This document shows positions 12,116 through 24,479 of a DNA stretch of 64,000 nucleotides, one piece after another. The stretch spans positions 2,235,803 to 2,299,802 of the forward strand of contig NW_006497735.1 of NCBI RefSeq assembly GCF_000471905.2, in the 5' to 3' direction. The first letter of the stretch is position 1; each line of letters opens with the position of its first letter. Below the pieces are notes generated by a model. The model was not told the origin of the DNA. It searched no databases and saw only the letters and a list, made by a program, of their open reading frames with translations. This stretch comes from Amborella trichopoda (taxonomy: Eukaryota; Streptophyta; Magnoliopsida; Amborellales; Amborellaceae). Both the position numbers and the translations under genes were made by a program.

Positions 12116-13977
12116 TAGAATACCAGTTAAGGAGCTTATGATAATTAGTACATGTATAAATTATTCATACTTATCTGGCAAATAGTGAAAGTTATTCAAA
12201 GATCACTATGACATTAAACATATAAGTATTTTCTACAACCTAGTTTCCAACATCAAACAAAATTACATCGTGAATGACATTCGATTTCAAGATGTTCTCA
12301 AAGCATACCATGCGTTACTGAGGTCTCAGAAGAATGTTTCTAAGATGTTATCGGCAATGAGAAAATTATTTCAAAAATCATCAAAAAAAAATGACTTTCA
12401 ATAGTTAATGGGAAATGCAAGATTGGGGCACACCATTTTACGAGATTAAGAGTTATGATCAGGCTATAAAACTAAAGTAACTTGGAAACATGTGTCGTTT
12501 ATCATAGTTGTGATACAAAGTAAAACTAGCTTTGATTTACCAATCATGAGATTCTACTGCTAAGGAGATAAGTGTGACTATGTCGTATTTTCTATATACC
12601 AATATTGATTATAAAGGGGCAAATAGCTCAAGAACCCAACATCTTGGATGTACCTCTCTCAATTAGAAAGAAAGTTACCGGAACACATTTAAAATAGACT
12701 GTTGCATGCCAGCACAAAGAGGAATGAGTCAATACATGGTGATATGATGTTTTAGGAGGCAAAATGTCCTACACACCTCTTTCCTTTTCAGTAATCATGT
12801 CGTATCCTAGGATCTTGTTTACGCTAGGATTTGCATCGATCTCTGAGTGAGATTAACTCAAATCTTTTGTAGAACAAGTTAATTTTAGAAATCAGTAGAG
12901 AGAGTGGAGTTGCTCAAATTATGGGATATTAAATAGTGTAGATCTATACAGATCTAGTCATTTTCGGCATTCAATGGTACTGCCAGCTCCAAATCCGTCT
13001 ATTAGACCTTAAAAAGCTTCTAAAATTTAACTAAATCTAATAATAAAGAAATTTTCAAAAAAATAAAATAAAACAGAAAAACAAATAACTAAAAGAGAAG
13101 AAAAGAGCACATATCTGAGAAACCCAGAGTTGGGGCCCGTATCAAGACCGAGGCGTTGATTTACACCTTTTGATTCCTTCTCTTGCTTTCATGAAGCATA
13201 GCTCTAAGGTTTTGGATCTAAGTGAACTTGTTCCTAGGATATGGTCTAGATTTTGAAGGGATTTTTGAAGATTTTAGGCTTAGGATCTCTAGCCTAAGTT
13301 TTTTTAGCGATTTTTCATAATTTTCTAAAGATTTTCCCCAATTTTATAGGTTTTTTGGATTTTTCTATTTCCTGGGGTTTTGGACAAATTTCATAATTTT
13401 CTAGGCTTTCTATAATTTTTTCTAATTATTTAGGATTTTTTCTAATTTTCTAGGGTTTTTTTCCTAATTTCTTTGGGAATTTCCTCACTATCTAGGAATT
13501 TACCTAAGGATTTTTCAAGGTATTTTTCAGTGATTTTTTTGGGATTTTAGAGGGGGTAATTATAAGCTTTGATTGGGCTAGGGTTGAAATTTGTTGATCT
13601 AATCTCCTAGTTCTAGTTTGATTAGGATTAGGCTAGTTTTTCAAAATTTTCCAGAATATTCTAGTAAAAAACCGCTTCAAATCTGGTCAAAATGGGGTTT
13701 AAAACACGTTTTGGCCCATTTATGCCTGTCAGATCGTGCAACAAGCAACACGTCGAGCGTTGCGACACATGCCGAGTCGCGTAGGGACCAAAATGTTATC
13801 ATTCTGAACAAATTTCCCTGGGCCATAACTTTCTAACCGTAAGTGGGATTCAAGTGATTCTTAGACTATTGGAAAGCATACAACCTCCTCTATAATGTAG
13901 AACCAAATTAGGTTAAATTTGAGTTAAGTTTGAGGGGTCTACAAGACTAGGTTATCAAGGTCTCGATTTTAGATACA
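12116..13977. other. intron 2 sequence, T-rich, no gene
   Basis: No exon or retroelement protein was recognised. From about 13300 to 13560 the plus strand is very T-rich with repeated TTTTCTAGG-like words. The following stretch to 13930 reads like the leader or LTR of an unidentified element ('gccataactttctaaccg'), but its partner was not found. Confidence 0.35.
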
Positions 13978-14275
13978 GCTTAAGGTTTCCAACCTACGCC
14001 CGATGCCGTTGCAGTTCAGGATGACATTCGGTCCTTGATTCTGTACTTTTTCTATATGGATTAAGGTTTCCAACCTACACCCGATGCCTTCGCGGCTCAA
14101 GACAGGGTTCGATCCTTGATTCCATACTTCTTTTATATGGCTTAAGGTTTCCAACATACGCCGATGTCTTCGCGGCTTAGGATGAGATTCGATCCTTGAT
14201 TCCATACTTCTTCTATATGGCTTAAGGTTTCCAACCTACGCTCTAAGCCTTTGCGACTCAGGACGAGGTTCGATC
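13978..14275. repeat. 81-bp minisatellite, about 4 units
   Basis: Four head-to-tail units, each starting CTTAAGGTTTCCAACCTACG and carrying a TTCGATCC word followed by CTTGATTCCATACTTCTT. Units differ by several bases, so the array is not new. Three units contain GTTCGATCC or ATTCGATCC, resembling a pol III B box; this may be chance. Confidence 0.8.
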
Positions 14276-14712
14276 CCTAAAACTCATGCAATCCGAAAAC
14301 CCCAAACCAATAGTCAATGTTGGCATTAGCCCAAGGAACAAAGTTCGGAATTCGGGATTGTTTTAAACATAAAAGGACAATCACTTCTGACCCATCCAAG
14401 ACGTAAGGTTAAAAGCCCCAAATTTATCTTAAGGTTTGAACCGCTGGGCAATGGTGCAAGACCTTACTGACGATAGATGAGACCCCACATTAGTAGTGAA
14501 GATACAAGGACTGATAACCGAACGCACGGAGCATTTGATTTCAGAGCCAAGACTTGCCATGGAAGATCAAGAGAAAATAAGAATCTTTGATCTCCAGATC
14601 GACATCTCATGGATAGTCCAGCAAAAATTTGAAGAAACCCTAATGAATTTTTACAAAATTGGGGCATAGCTTCTGCCCAAAACATTGAATCTGAATAAAA
14701 AAAACAACACTG
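14276..14712. other. flank of the composite gypsy element
   Basis: No gene. The phrase 'ttggggcatagcttctgccc' at about 14660-14680 has a partner 'ttggaggcatagcccctgag' at about 23112-23132 on the other side of the gypsy insertion. The gypsy element therefore probably landed in an older repeat. Confidence 0.4.
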
Positions 14713-17518
14713 TGTCACACCCCAAGTTTTATATCACTAAAATTCCCGAGATGTGACAGACTATTCTTAAGGAACAAAACAAATTCGAAATTTTTACTAT
14801 GTATTGCTTAAAAAAATATATCCATTCACAAGCTTTCAGACTTGGACACTGCACAAACGAACAATACGGCTGCAATTACTCTAAAAATTTTACAATAACT
14901 TGATGAGTTTGGCTACTCAGTAGGTGACCATCTTTATCCTTAAAAATCATGGTTAGAAAGTGTAAATATTTTCTAAACAATGCATATTAAGCAGAATTTC
15001 AACGTATTGATTTCACACATTCTAATGCATGTTATTAGACATATTCATTTCTAATCTTACCCATCTTGTATTCCTTATTGGACGAAGAAAATAAGCATGA
15101 TACATAAACCATATGCACATGATTCATATCAAGATCAACAATAATCTAAATTTAGTAGTTTAAAATATTACTGTAATTAAGTATAAAATATGATCAAACA
15201 AGCATTCACAACAACAGAAGTACTACAATAGAAGCACTAACCTCGGGTGCGAGGTTAGAACTCCTACCATCCTGTAGGGAGAAGCACCACCATCGAGTAA
15301 ATCCATTGCGTAGTGCCTCACACACGCATACATCCCCAGCGCGCTTTAAGGCATTTGATAGGTGATTGCCTTGCAAGACACTACTCCCTACGCCACCATG
15401 GCTAGGAGTTTGCACTATCTGGATGCCAATCACTATGAATGGGGGAGAGAACACCTAAACATCTCCTGCCCCTATTTCCTTCCTATCATGGGGCGTTGGG
15501 AAGGTCACACTTGCCGGCACAGTCAATTCAGGTCATGCAATATGCTCAAAGCATGCCAAGGAATCACATATCATCACAAGAGACATCACTATGTCAATAG
15601 CATACAATCACATATTATCATGCCTATCAAAACACATATATATCCTCTAACAGAAAAGCATGGTTTAGCATAATTCATGAGATTTCACAAATACCCTACC
15701 GGCGTCTCAAGTAGGTCACTTATATACCCCACCAGCATCCTGAAGGGGTCCACACAATCCCTACCGGCGTCTCAAATAGGTCCACTTATACCTCACTAGC
15801 GTACCAGCTGAGGCCACTTAATCCCTACCGGCGCCTCGGATAGGTCCATTTGTATACTTAAAGTATTTCTGAAACTCCTTAAACATCGGGAAGCAACAAT
15901 ATCATATATTCAAAATATTCTTGAAATCATTAACATGACTTCACATGAAGCAATTTATAGCAATCTCTTTCACTAATATTTCCATAAATAACTAGTCAAA
16001 CATTTTGGGCAATAATTTCAGAAATGTAGCAGTTATGAGAGACATTGAAATCTTTACACAATAAACATTCTATAGATAGTAGAAGAATCTCATGGAAATC
16101 CAGAGTTGAATACTGCATTTTCAGCTATCTAAAAACTCTTAACGATAAACGGAAATATCACAATTTAATTAGATGTAGAAATACCACTTTTTTTTAAAAC
16201 TATTTTACAGAAAAATGAGATCACATACATGGCACAAGCATATGACCAAAACCCGAAAACATTGAAGGAGAAACTCAAGCATTCTATAGATTGAATAATG
16301 CGACAGCTCCTTTTATGTGAAGGTCACAACACGAACTTCCTCACTTTGAAAGCAAAGAGACAAAAGTGTCCAAGGACTTAGAAACTCCAACTTCCTAAAA
16401 CAACCAGCCCAATTCAAACTTCAACAAAGAACATAGATAAGCATAAAGCCCCAATATCACAGCTTTCCCTTATAGACTAAAAGCTCATAGCCGAGCCACT
16501 TTCACAGCACTATGTTGAAGTAAAAGGCTCCAATGAATACTAATCAGGGCTTTACACATGATTTGAAGGGATACCAAGCCCCGTGGTTTCTTAAACTTAT
16601 CCAATTCACGAGATATTGGTCCACAAAAACCACATTTATCCAATTAGAGATGGCATGAAACAAACTTTGAAATTGAAAGACCGATAATGCTCCCATATGT
16701 CACCGTGATGATCTCAGCAAACAATTTATAACTCGATTCCAAGGTCACCGAACCTGGAAGCCTGAGCCAAAATATGCACAGCCAGAAAACAACAAAACCT
16801 TCCACTACGTAATCCAGCCACAACAAACCTAAATTCATAATAGTGGACTGAATCAAGGACTTTAAAAATTGCGCTCTTCTACGATGCCAGACTTTAACGG
16901 AGAGATACAGAGGTAGAGGTTCAGCTAGAGAGAGAGAGAGAGACTTTACTGCTTCCTTAAATTAGCAGGAATGTCATGGGCTTTTAACCCATAGGGAGAG
17001 AAAATGTTTATCAAAGAGAGAGCGCGAGAAACGCTTTTGTAGGGAGAGAGAGTCCAACGCCCTTTTTAAAACCCCATCTCATGCTTTTTAAACTTTACAT
17101 TTGACATGATGTGTAAAGATGGCATTGAAATGCCAACAACAAAAGCCCGTTTCAACTAGAAAAAGTGGTACATAAAAATTGAAGGTGAGGTGTAAAAAGG
17201 AAGTAGAACCGGTGATAGTCTCTAAGGACCAAAATGCACATATGGACCAGAGATGATAAAATGTTTATTTTGAAACATTTTAAGAAAAGCTATAAGTTAT
17301 CGACCAATGAATATTGGAGAGTCAAAGCTAATACAGAAAGGTATAAAAACAACTATCTAGACACTTAAAAGTTATAGACCTATCGTCCTCTTATAATGCT
17401 ATCTTATGATACATCACTTTATGTATATATTTATCTTTTACTTTACTATTCCTTACTTTATTTATTAATCTTTATTAGTTTATTTCTTTTCAGTTTTAGA
17501 AAAATTAGGGTCATCACA
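14713..17518 (-). mobile_element. complete LTR in inverted orientation at the 5' side of the gypsy element
   Basis: It begins TGTCACACCCCAAG and ends GGTCATCACA, the reverse complement of a Tekay/Del-like LTR (TGTGATGACC...GGGGTGTGACA). Many blocks match the plus-strand 3' LTR at 21374-23084 in reverse. It is 2.8 kb against 1.7 kb for the 3' LTR. It contains a short tandem array at about 15690-15850 with CCCTACCGGCGTCTCAA-type units, shared with the solo LTR at 39408-41421. It is old and bears no genes. Confidence 0.85.
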
Positions 17519-20500
17519 TTTGGAAATTTTGTTTTGAAGCAATACATAGTAAAAATTTCGAATTTGTTTTGTTCCTTAAGAATAGACCGTCACATCTCGG
17601 GAATTTTAGTAATATAAAACTTGGGGTGTGGCAATTATGCTATTAGAGCGCCAGGATAAGATTTTTGGCCTAGAATCTTAGAAGGACCCTTAGGTTGAAT
17701 AGGGATAGACTAGTAACTTGTGTTTGGATGCTCATGTTCTAGGTCAAGATGTCAAGGACTCGTGGTAGCAATTCGAACAAGAATGATGGGAACATTGACA
17801 TTTTCGGGAAATTCTTTAGAATGCTCAGGGCCATGACTCAAGTCATAAAGGATTGTATGCCAGCCCCGGTTGTCCCCGCCCCAGATCATGTAGATGGTGG
17901 AATGATTGAAAGATTCAAGAGATTTGTACCACCAGCATTCTTGGGGTAAGGATGAGCAGAAAAAACTGATAAATGGAAGAGGCTAGAATTCTGATAGACC
18001 CTAGTTCTTCTCATTCTTTTGTTGCATCTCATTTTACATGTCATTTAAATGTTGAACCTTTACCTCTTGACTATGCTTTAGAAGTATGCACACCAATGGG
18101 GAACTCTTTAGCAACCGATACGATGTTCAGACAGTGTGGGGTATGGCTTGAGGGGTGAGTCCTGCCTATAGACTTAATACTCTTAGATATTCAAGACTTC
18201 GATATTATTTTGGGCATGGATCGGTTGTTCACACACCATGCCATTGTTGACTGTTATGATAAGAGTGTGACTGTAGACTCCCTACTCTGCCTGAACTACA
18301 CTTTCTCGGTATTGGGGATGCTTCCCCTATACAATTTATTTCTGCTCTTCGGGCTCATCGTCTTCTGACTAAAATATGTGTCGGGTATTTAGTCTATGTG
18401 ATAGAAAATCGAGATGTGTAGTCCAAGCTGGAAGAGATCCCAGTAGTAAGGGAACAACCCGAGGTTTTTCTTGAGGAGTTGCTTTCTTTACCGCCAGTAA
18501 GGGAGATAGGATTTGAGATAGATTTGGCCCCTGGCATTGCTCCCGTCTCCAAGGCCCCATATTGGATAGGCCCACAAGAATTGAAGGAGCTGAAGTGCAA
18601 TTGCAAGAACTATTAGAGAAGGGGTTCATTCGACCCAGTGCGTCTCCTTGGGGTGCACCGGTACTTATTGTAAAGAAAAAGGGATGGGTCCATGAAACTT
18701 TGCATCGATTATAGGCAGTTGAATCAAGTAACAATGAAAAACAAGTATCCTCTGCCTAGGATTGATGACCTCTTCGACTAACTTCAAGGGGCTAAAGTGT
18801 TCTCTAAAATTGACCTTCGAACAGGTTATCAGCAAATGCGTGTCAAGGAGGTAGAAGTTCCCAAGACTGCATTCAAAACCCGATATGGTCGCTATGAATT
18901 TTTGGTGATGCCGTTCAGGTTGACCAATGCTCCAGCCGTTTTCATGGACATGATGAATAGGATATTCAGACCCATCTTGAATAGATTTGTGGTGGTCTTC
19001 TTTGACGATATTTTGGTGTATTCAAAGAGTCATTAGCAGCACCTGAGAGTAGTGCTTCAGACTCTTGAGTTCAGAAAAGTTATATGCTCAGTTAAGCAAG
19101 TGTGAGTTCTGGCTTTCTAGTGTGGCCTTTCTTGAGCATATTGTTTCTAAAGATGGCATCGTCGTTAACCCCTCTAAGAGTAAGGCCGTGATCAAGTGAA
19201 AAAAAAAAAAATTGACAAACGTTGCAGAGGTCCGTAGTTTCTTGGGGTTAACAAAATATTACAGGCACTTCGTAGAAGGATTTTCAAAGATAACGCTCCC
19301 TCTAACTCGACTGACCCAAAAGAATGTGAAGTTTGTATGGTCAAATGACTGTGAGAAGAGCTTCTAGGAGTTAAAAAGGAGACTGACCATGGCTCCGATC
19401 CTAACCTTACTTAAAATGAGAATTTTGCAGTTTGCATCAATGCCTCTCACAAAGGACTCGGATGTATACTTATGCAGCGAGGGAAGGTCATTGCCTATGC
19501 CTCCAGAAAGTTGAAGCCGTATGAGCGGACTTATGCAACACATGATTTGGAGCTTTCGGCTATAATATTCGCCCTGAAAGTATGGAGGCATTATCTCTAT
19601 GGAGCCAAATTTGAGATGTTAGCAGACCATAAGAGCCTCAAGTACTTGTTCTCCTTTTCTCCCAAAAGGAGTTGAACATGAGGCAAAGATGATCGATGGA
19701 CCTGTTAAAAGATTATGATTGTGTCATCCAATATCACCGGGGCAAGACTCATGTTGTAGTAGATGCTTTGAGCAAGAAACCCATGACATCAGTGGCTCAT
19801 CTGATGATTCTAGAAATGAAGTTATTAAAAGAGATAATGGATTGGCATCCAGCTCCGCTCCTTAATGGTGAGGTAGGTATGGTTGGTAGCATAAGGGCGG
19901 AACCCAACTAGTTCAACTGGTTCGACTGGCACAAAAAAGGGACCCTCAGCTCATAAAAGTTGTAGAAGAGATAAAACTGGGAAAGAAAGGCGAATTCTCT
20001 ATAAGCAGTGATGACTTGTGGAGATTCAGAAGTCGGATCTGCTTCCTGAATGATGAGAGTGTAAAAAAAGCTATCTTGGAAGAAGCGCATCACTCCCATT
20101 ATACTATACATCCCGGAAGTATTAAGATGTATAAGGACTTGAAGAAAACCTTCTGATGGAATGATATAAAAAAGGAGGTGGTATTATTTGTGTCTAAGTG
20201 CTTAACATGCCAGCAAGTGAAAACTGAGCATCAAAAGCCCGCTGGGTTATTGCAGCCCTTGCTGGTATCAAAATGGAAATGAGAGCACATTTTTATGGAT
20301 TTTGTTTTGGCTGGCCTAGAACGAGTTCAGGGCATGATAGCATTTGGGTCATTATAGATTGGCTGCCCAAAACTACCCACTTCTTGCCGATCCGCCCGAC
20401 CTATACTTTGAACCGACTGGCTCATTTGTACATCAAAGAGATAGTGAGGTTATATGAAGTTTCGATCAGTATTGTGTCCGTTAGGGACACTCGATTTACT

Positions 20501-21401
20501 TTTATATTTTTTGTTAGTTTGCATTCAGCTTTGGGGACAAGACTCACCTTTAGCACTACCTTTCACCCCCAGATTGATGGGCAATCAGAAAGGACCATCC
20601 TGACCTTGTAAGATATGCTAAAAGCTTGTCTCACTAACTTTATGAGAAGCTGGGATGACCATTTACCCCTGATTGAGTTTGCTTATAATAACATATTCCA
20701 AACCAGTATTCAAATGGCATCATACGAAGCCCTATATGAAAATAAATGCAGGTCACCCATCTGTTGGGACGAGGTTGGCGAAAAAAGATTTTAGGGCCAG
20801 AGATCGTCCAAGTAGCCTCAGATAAGATAACATTGATTTGAGAAAGGTTTAGGACAGCTTAAAGTCGGCAGAAGAGTTGTCGATAACCGAAGGAGAGACC
20901 TTGAGTTTGAGGTGGGTGATCGGGTCTTCCTACAGGTGACACCAACAAAGGGCATTATGAGGTTCGGCAAGAAAGGGAAGCTTAGCCCGTGCTACATCGG
21001 ACCCTTTGAGATCCTGAAAAGGATAAAAATCGTGACATAGAGACTTGCCTTACTGTCCGAGTTGGCTAACATCGATAATGTATTTCATGTACCTTTACTA
21101 TGGAAAGTATCAGCCTGATCCATCTCATGTCCTGAAATATGAGCCTATGCCGATCAGAGGACCTGACCTTTATTGAGCGACCAATTCAGATACTGGATAG
21201 GAGGGTGCAGTTGTTACATAACAATGAGATTCTTTTAGTCTATGTATTGTGGCAATACCATTCGAGGAAGGAGTCGACCTGGGAACAGGAAGATGAAATT
21301 CGAGAAAAATACCCTCATTTTTTTAACAATCAGATACGAAAAATTTGGAGGACTAAATTTCTGTAAGGGGGAATGTGATGACCATATATTTTTTGAAATT
21401 A

Positions 21402-21433
<32 letters not shown>

Positions 21434-23084
21434 TTAATAAATAAAATAAAGATTAATAAATAAAGTAAAGATTAATTAAGTAAAAGACAAATATAAGCAT
21501 GAAGTGACGTGTAATAAAATAACATTATAAGAGGACCATAGGTCTGTAACTTTTAAGTGTCTAGGTAGTTGTTTTTGTACCCTTCTTATCAGCTTTGACT
21601 CCCTAATATTTATTGATCAATAACTTATAGCTTTTCTTAAAATGTTTCAAAACAAACTTTTTAATCTCTGCTGGTCCATATGTGCATTTTGGTCCTTAGA
21701 GACCATCACCACTTCTACTTCCTTTTTACACCACACCTTCTAGTTTTATGTGCCACGTTTTCTAGTTAACGTGGGCTTTTGTTGATGGCATTTAAATGCC
21801 ATCTTTACACATCATGTAAAATCTAAAGTTTAAAAAGCATGAGGTTGGGTATTAAAAATGGGCTTCGACTCTCTTCCCCTACAAAAACGTTCTCTCTCAC
21901 TCTCTCTGATAAACATTTTCTCTCTCTACGGATTAAAAGCCCATGAGATTCCTACTAATTAAATGAAGCAGTGAAGTCTCTCTCTCGCTCTCTCTCTAGC
22001 TGAACCTCTACCTCCGTATCTCTCAGTTAAATTCTAAATTTTGGAAGAGCAATTTTCGAAGTTTTTGATTCAGTTGACTATTATGAATTTGGGTTTATTG
22101 TGGCTGGATTACCAAGTGGAAGGTTTTGTGGTATTTCGGTTGGCCTGGATTACTGCATGACCTGACTTGATTGCGCTAGCAAGTGTGACCTTCTCGACGC
22201 CCTATGATAGGAAGGGACTAGGGTTAGGAGATGTTTAGGTGGTCGCTCCCCCATTCATAGTGATTGGCACTCAAATAGTGCAAACTCTTAGCCAAGGTGG
22301 CATAGGAGTAGTGTCTTGCAAGGTAATCGCCTATCAAAAGCCCCAAAGCGCGCTGGGATGTATGCATGTGTGAGGCACTATGCAATGGATTTACTCGATG
22401 GTGGTGCTTCTCCTTGCAGGATGGTAGAAGTTTCAACCTCGGACCCAAGGTTAGTGCTTCTAGTGCAGTACTTTTGTTGTTGTGAATGCTTGTTTGATCA
22501 TATCATATACTTAATTACAGTAATATTTTAAATTATTAATTTAGATTATTGTTGATCTTGATATGAATCATGTGCATATAGTTTATGTATCATGTTTATT
22601 TCTTTGTCCAATAAGGAATATAGGATGTGTAAGATTAGAAGTTAATATGTCTAATAGCATGTATTAGAATGCGTAAAATCAATACGTTGAAATTCTGCTT
22701 AATATGTATTGTTTAGAAAATATTTATACTTTCTAACCATGATTTTTAAGGATAATGATGGTCACTTACTGAGTAGCCAAACTCATCAAGCTATTGTTAA
22801 ATTTTTCAGGGTAATCGTAGCTGTATTGTTCGTTTGTGCAACAGAAGAAGTTTGTAGTCATGGATAATTCACCTTTATAGCTTTTGTTCTATCAAAATTG
22901 TATTTATATATAGATCCTGATGTTATTATAAGCTGTGAAATAGACTTTGTACAAGTTTGAAAGCTTGTGAATGAAATATTTTTTTTGAAGCAATACATAG
23001 TCAAAATTTCGAATTTGTTTTGTTCTTTAAGAATAGACTATCACATATCGAGAATTTTAGTGATACAAAACTTGGGGTGTGACA
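17519..23084 (+). mobile_element. Ty3/gypsy chromovirus (Tekay/Del-like), broken
   Basis: Parts: a 115-bp forward 5' LTR end (17519-17633); a degenerate primer-binding site for initiator tRNA-Met (about 17638-17649, ending AGAGC); a gag start (MSRTRGSNSNKND, 17749); protease (ILIDPSSSHSFV); reverse transcriptase (18797-19036, [29 protein letters not shown]); RNase H (19472-19911); integrase (about 20040-20640); a chromodomain with LVYVLWQYHSRKESTWEQED (21139-21366); a polypurine tract (AAGGGGGAA) and a 3' LTR (21374-23084). It has many breaks, more than ten, and is not autonomous. It lies in SCPL intron 2, opposite in sense to the gene. Confidence 0.88.
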
Positions 23085-23091
23085 CTGTGTC

Positions 23092-24200
23092 CAGATGACC
23101 AAAAGCAAAAGTTGGAGGCATAGCCCCTGAGCATCGACTCCAATCAAAAGGACGGGTTTGGCCCTGGAATCACTGCACCTTTTCCCTGTCATGAGCAGAT
23201 GCTCAGAAGCTGGGTTACAGTCAGGATGAATGGAGGTGAGAGAAACAAGCAAAAGATAGGGATAAAAAAAAAAGTGAAATGTACAAAAAAAATCCCTAAA
23301 TGAATTGAAAAAAGGGGAAAACTTACTATGGATATCCTGATCTGACGATTGACATTGGAAGATCTAAGCCTCGCGGACTACAGGTCTTTCTTGCAGGGGA
23401 ACCAGAACTAGATGTTCTTCATAAGGCTAAAGGATGCCAAATGGCAGATAAAAAGACCAGAAGCAAGGTTTGAAGGTTCCCTAGAAGGGCTAATAGAATA
23501 AGTTTTAGGGCACAAGGAATGTTCTTGCGCTGCTGAAATATTGAAGATTGCAGGAATCTGTCGGAAACCCTAAGAAGGTCATCGGGAAGACAGTATGAAT
23601 GCTGGCCTACAGAGGACTAGAGGGCACGGGCATCAATCAAATGTAGATAAGAGATGTTTAGAGGAAATTTCTTCTCGCAAAAGGTTTAAAGCCAACCGAA
23701 AACACAAAGGTCTGCCGAAAGAAGCATAAGGTCACTGGAAAAGGTTGCGTGAGCAGAGGTTTTCCGTAAAAGGCCGAAGTTAAGAATGAAGTGATGTGAA
23801 GATATGAGCGTTTAAAAGGGATAGGACCCTTGGCATCCTTGTATCAAAGCCCGAGATCTCTGAAGACAGGATAATGATGATTGGCGCACGTTTTACCAAG
23901 CAAGAAGTTGGGAAAGACTTTTGTCCTATTACTTTTACCTTATTGCCCTTAGCATTGTTTGAAATGTGAGGGCAAGCGTTTCTATTTTCGAAATCGAGCC
24001 TATCTTTCACCAAATAAGGAGATAGATAATGCAAACCATCGGTGTTCGAAATAATGCACACATCTGGCAAATGCGAAGATGATGCATAATGCAAAATTAT
24101 AAGATGCAAGCACAAAATTAGACAAAAAAGGAGCTTTATTGATAGAGAAGGTTGGGACTTAGCCCCATTACAAAAAAAAAATATTTGCCTAGCCATGCCT
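23092..24200. other. unassigned repeat-like flank
   Basis: No recognisable domain. The 138-codon minus-strand open frame at 23780-24196 has no motif I know, odd composition and no supporting context, so it is not called a gene. The stretch probably belongs to an older retroelement interrupted by the gypsy insertion. Confidence 0.35.
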
Positions 24201-24479
24201 CATACCATTACTCCCCAAAGCGAATCAGCCTTGTGATCCTGGCCAACTTCCACTTGACAGAGGCCAAGAGATCCTTAACACGCTCGAATTCTCCCCGATA
24301 GAAGTCAGACATGTTTTGGTTTGGTGGTGGTTCACCTCATGACAAAGCCGAACCACCAACTCCCTAAGGTGGGCAATCTCCCCGGATTTTGGATCCAGCA
24401 TCAGCCCAGCCTCTAGAGCCGCCTAGGGAGTCATAATTTGCGCAACCCCCTCCTCTGAAGAAGAGGCTAGGCCCACGAC

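Noticed and set aside
13978-14275. tRNA genes in the 81-bp repeats
   Set aside because: A B-box-like word is present, but no cloverleaf, anticodon loop or acceptor stem could be formed by eye.
23780-24196. 138-codon minus-strand open frame
   Set aside because: It is long by chance standards, but has no recognised motif, no splice or promoter context, and sits among repeat sequence. Not supported as a gene.
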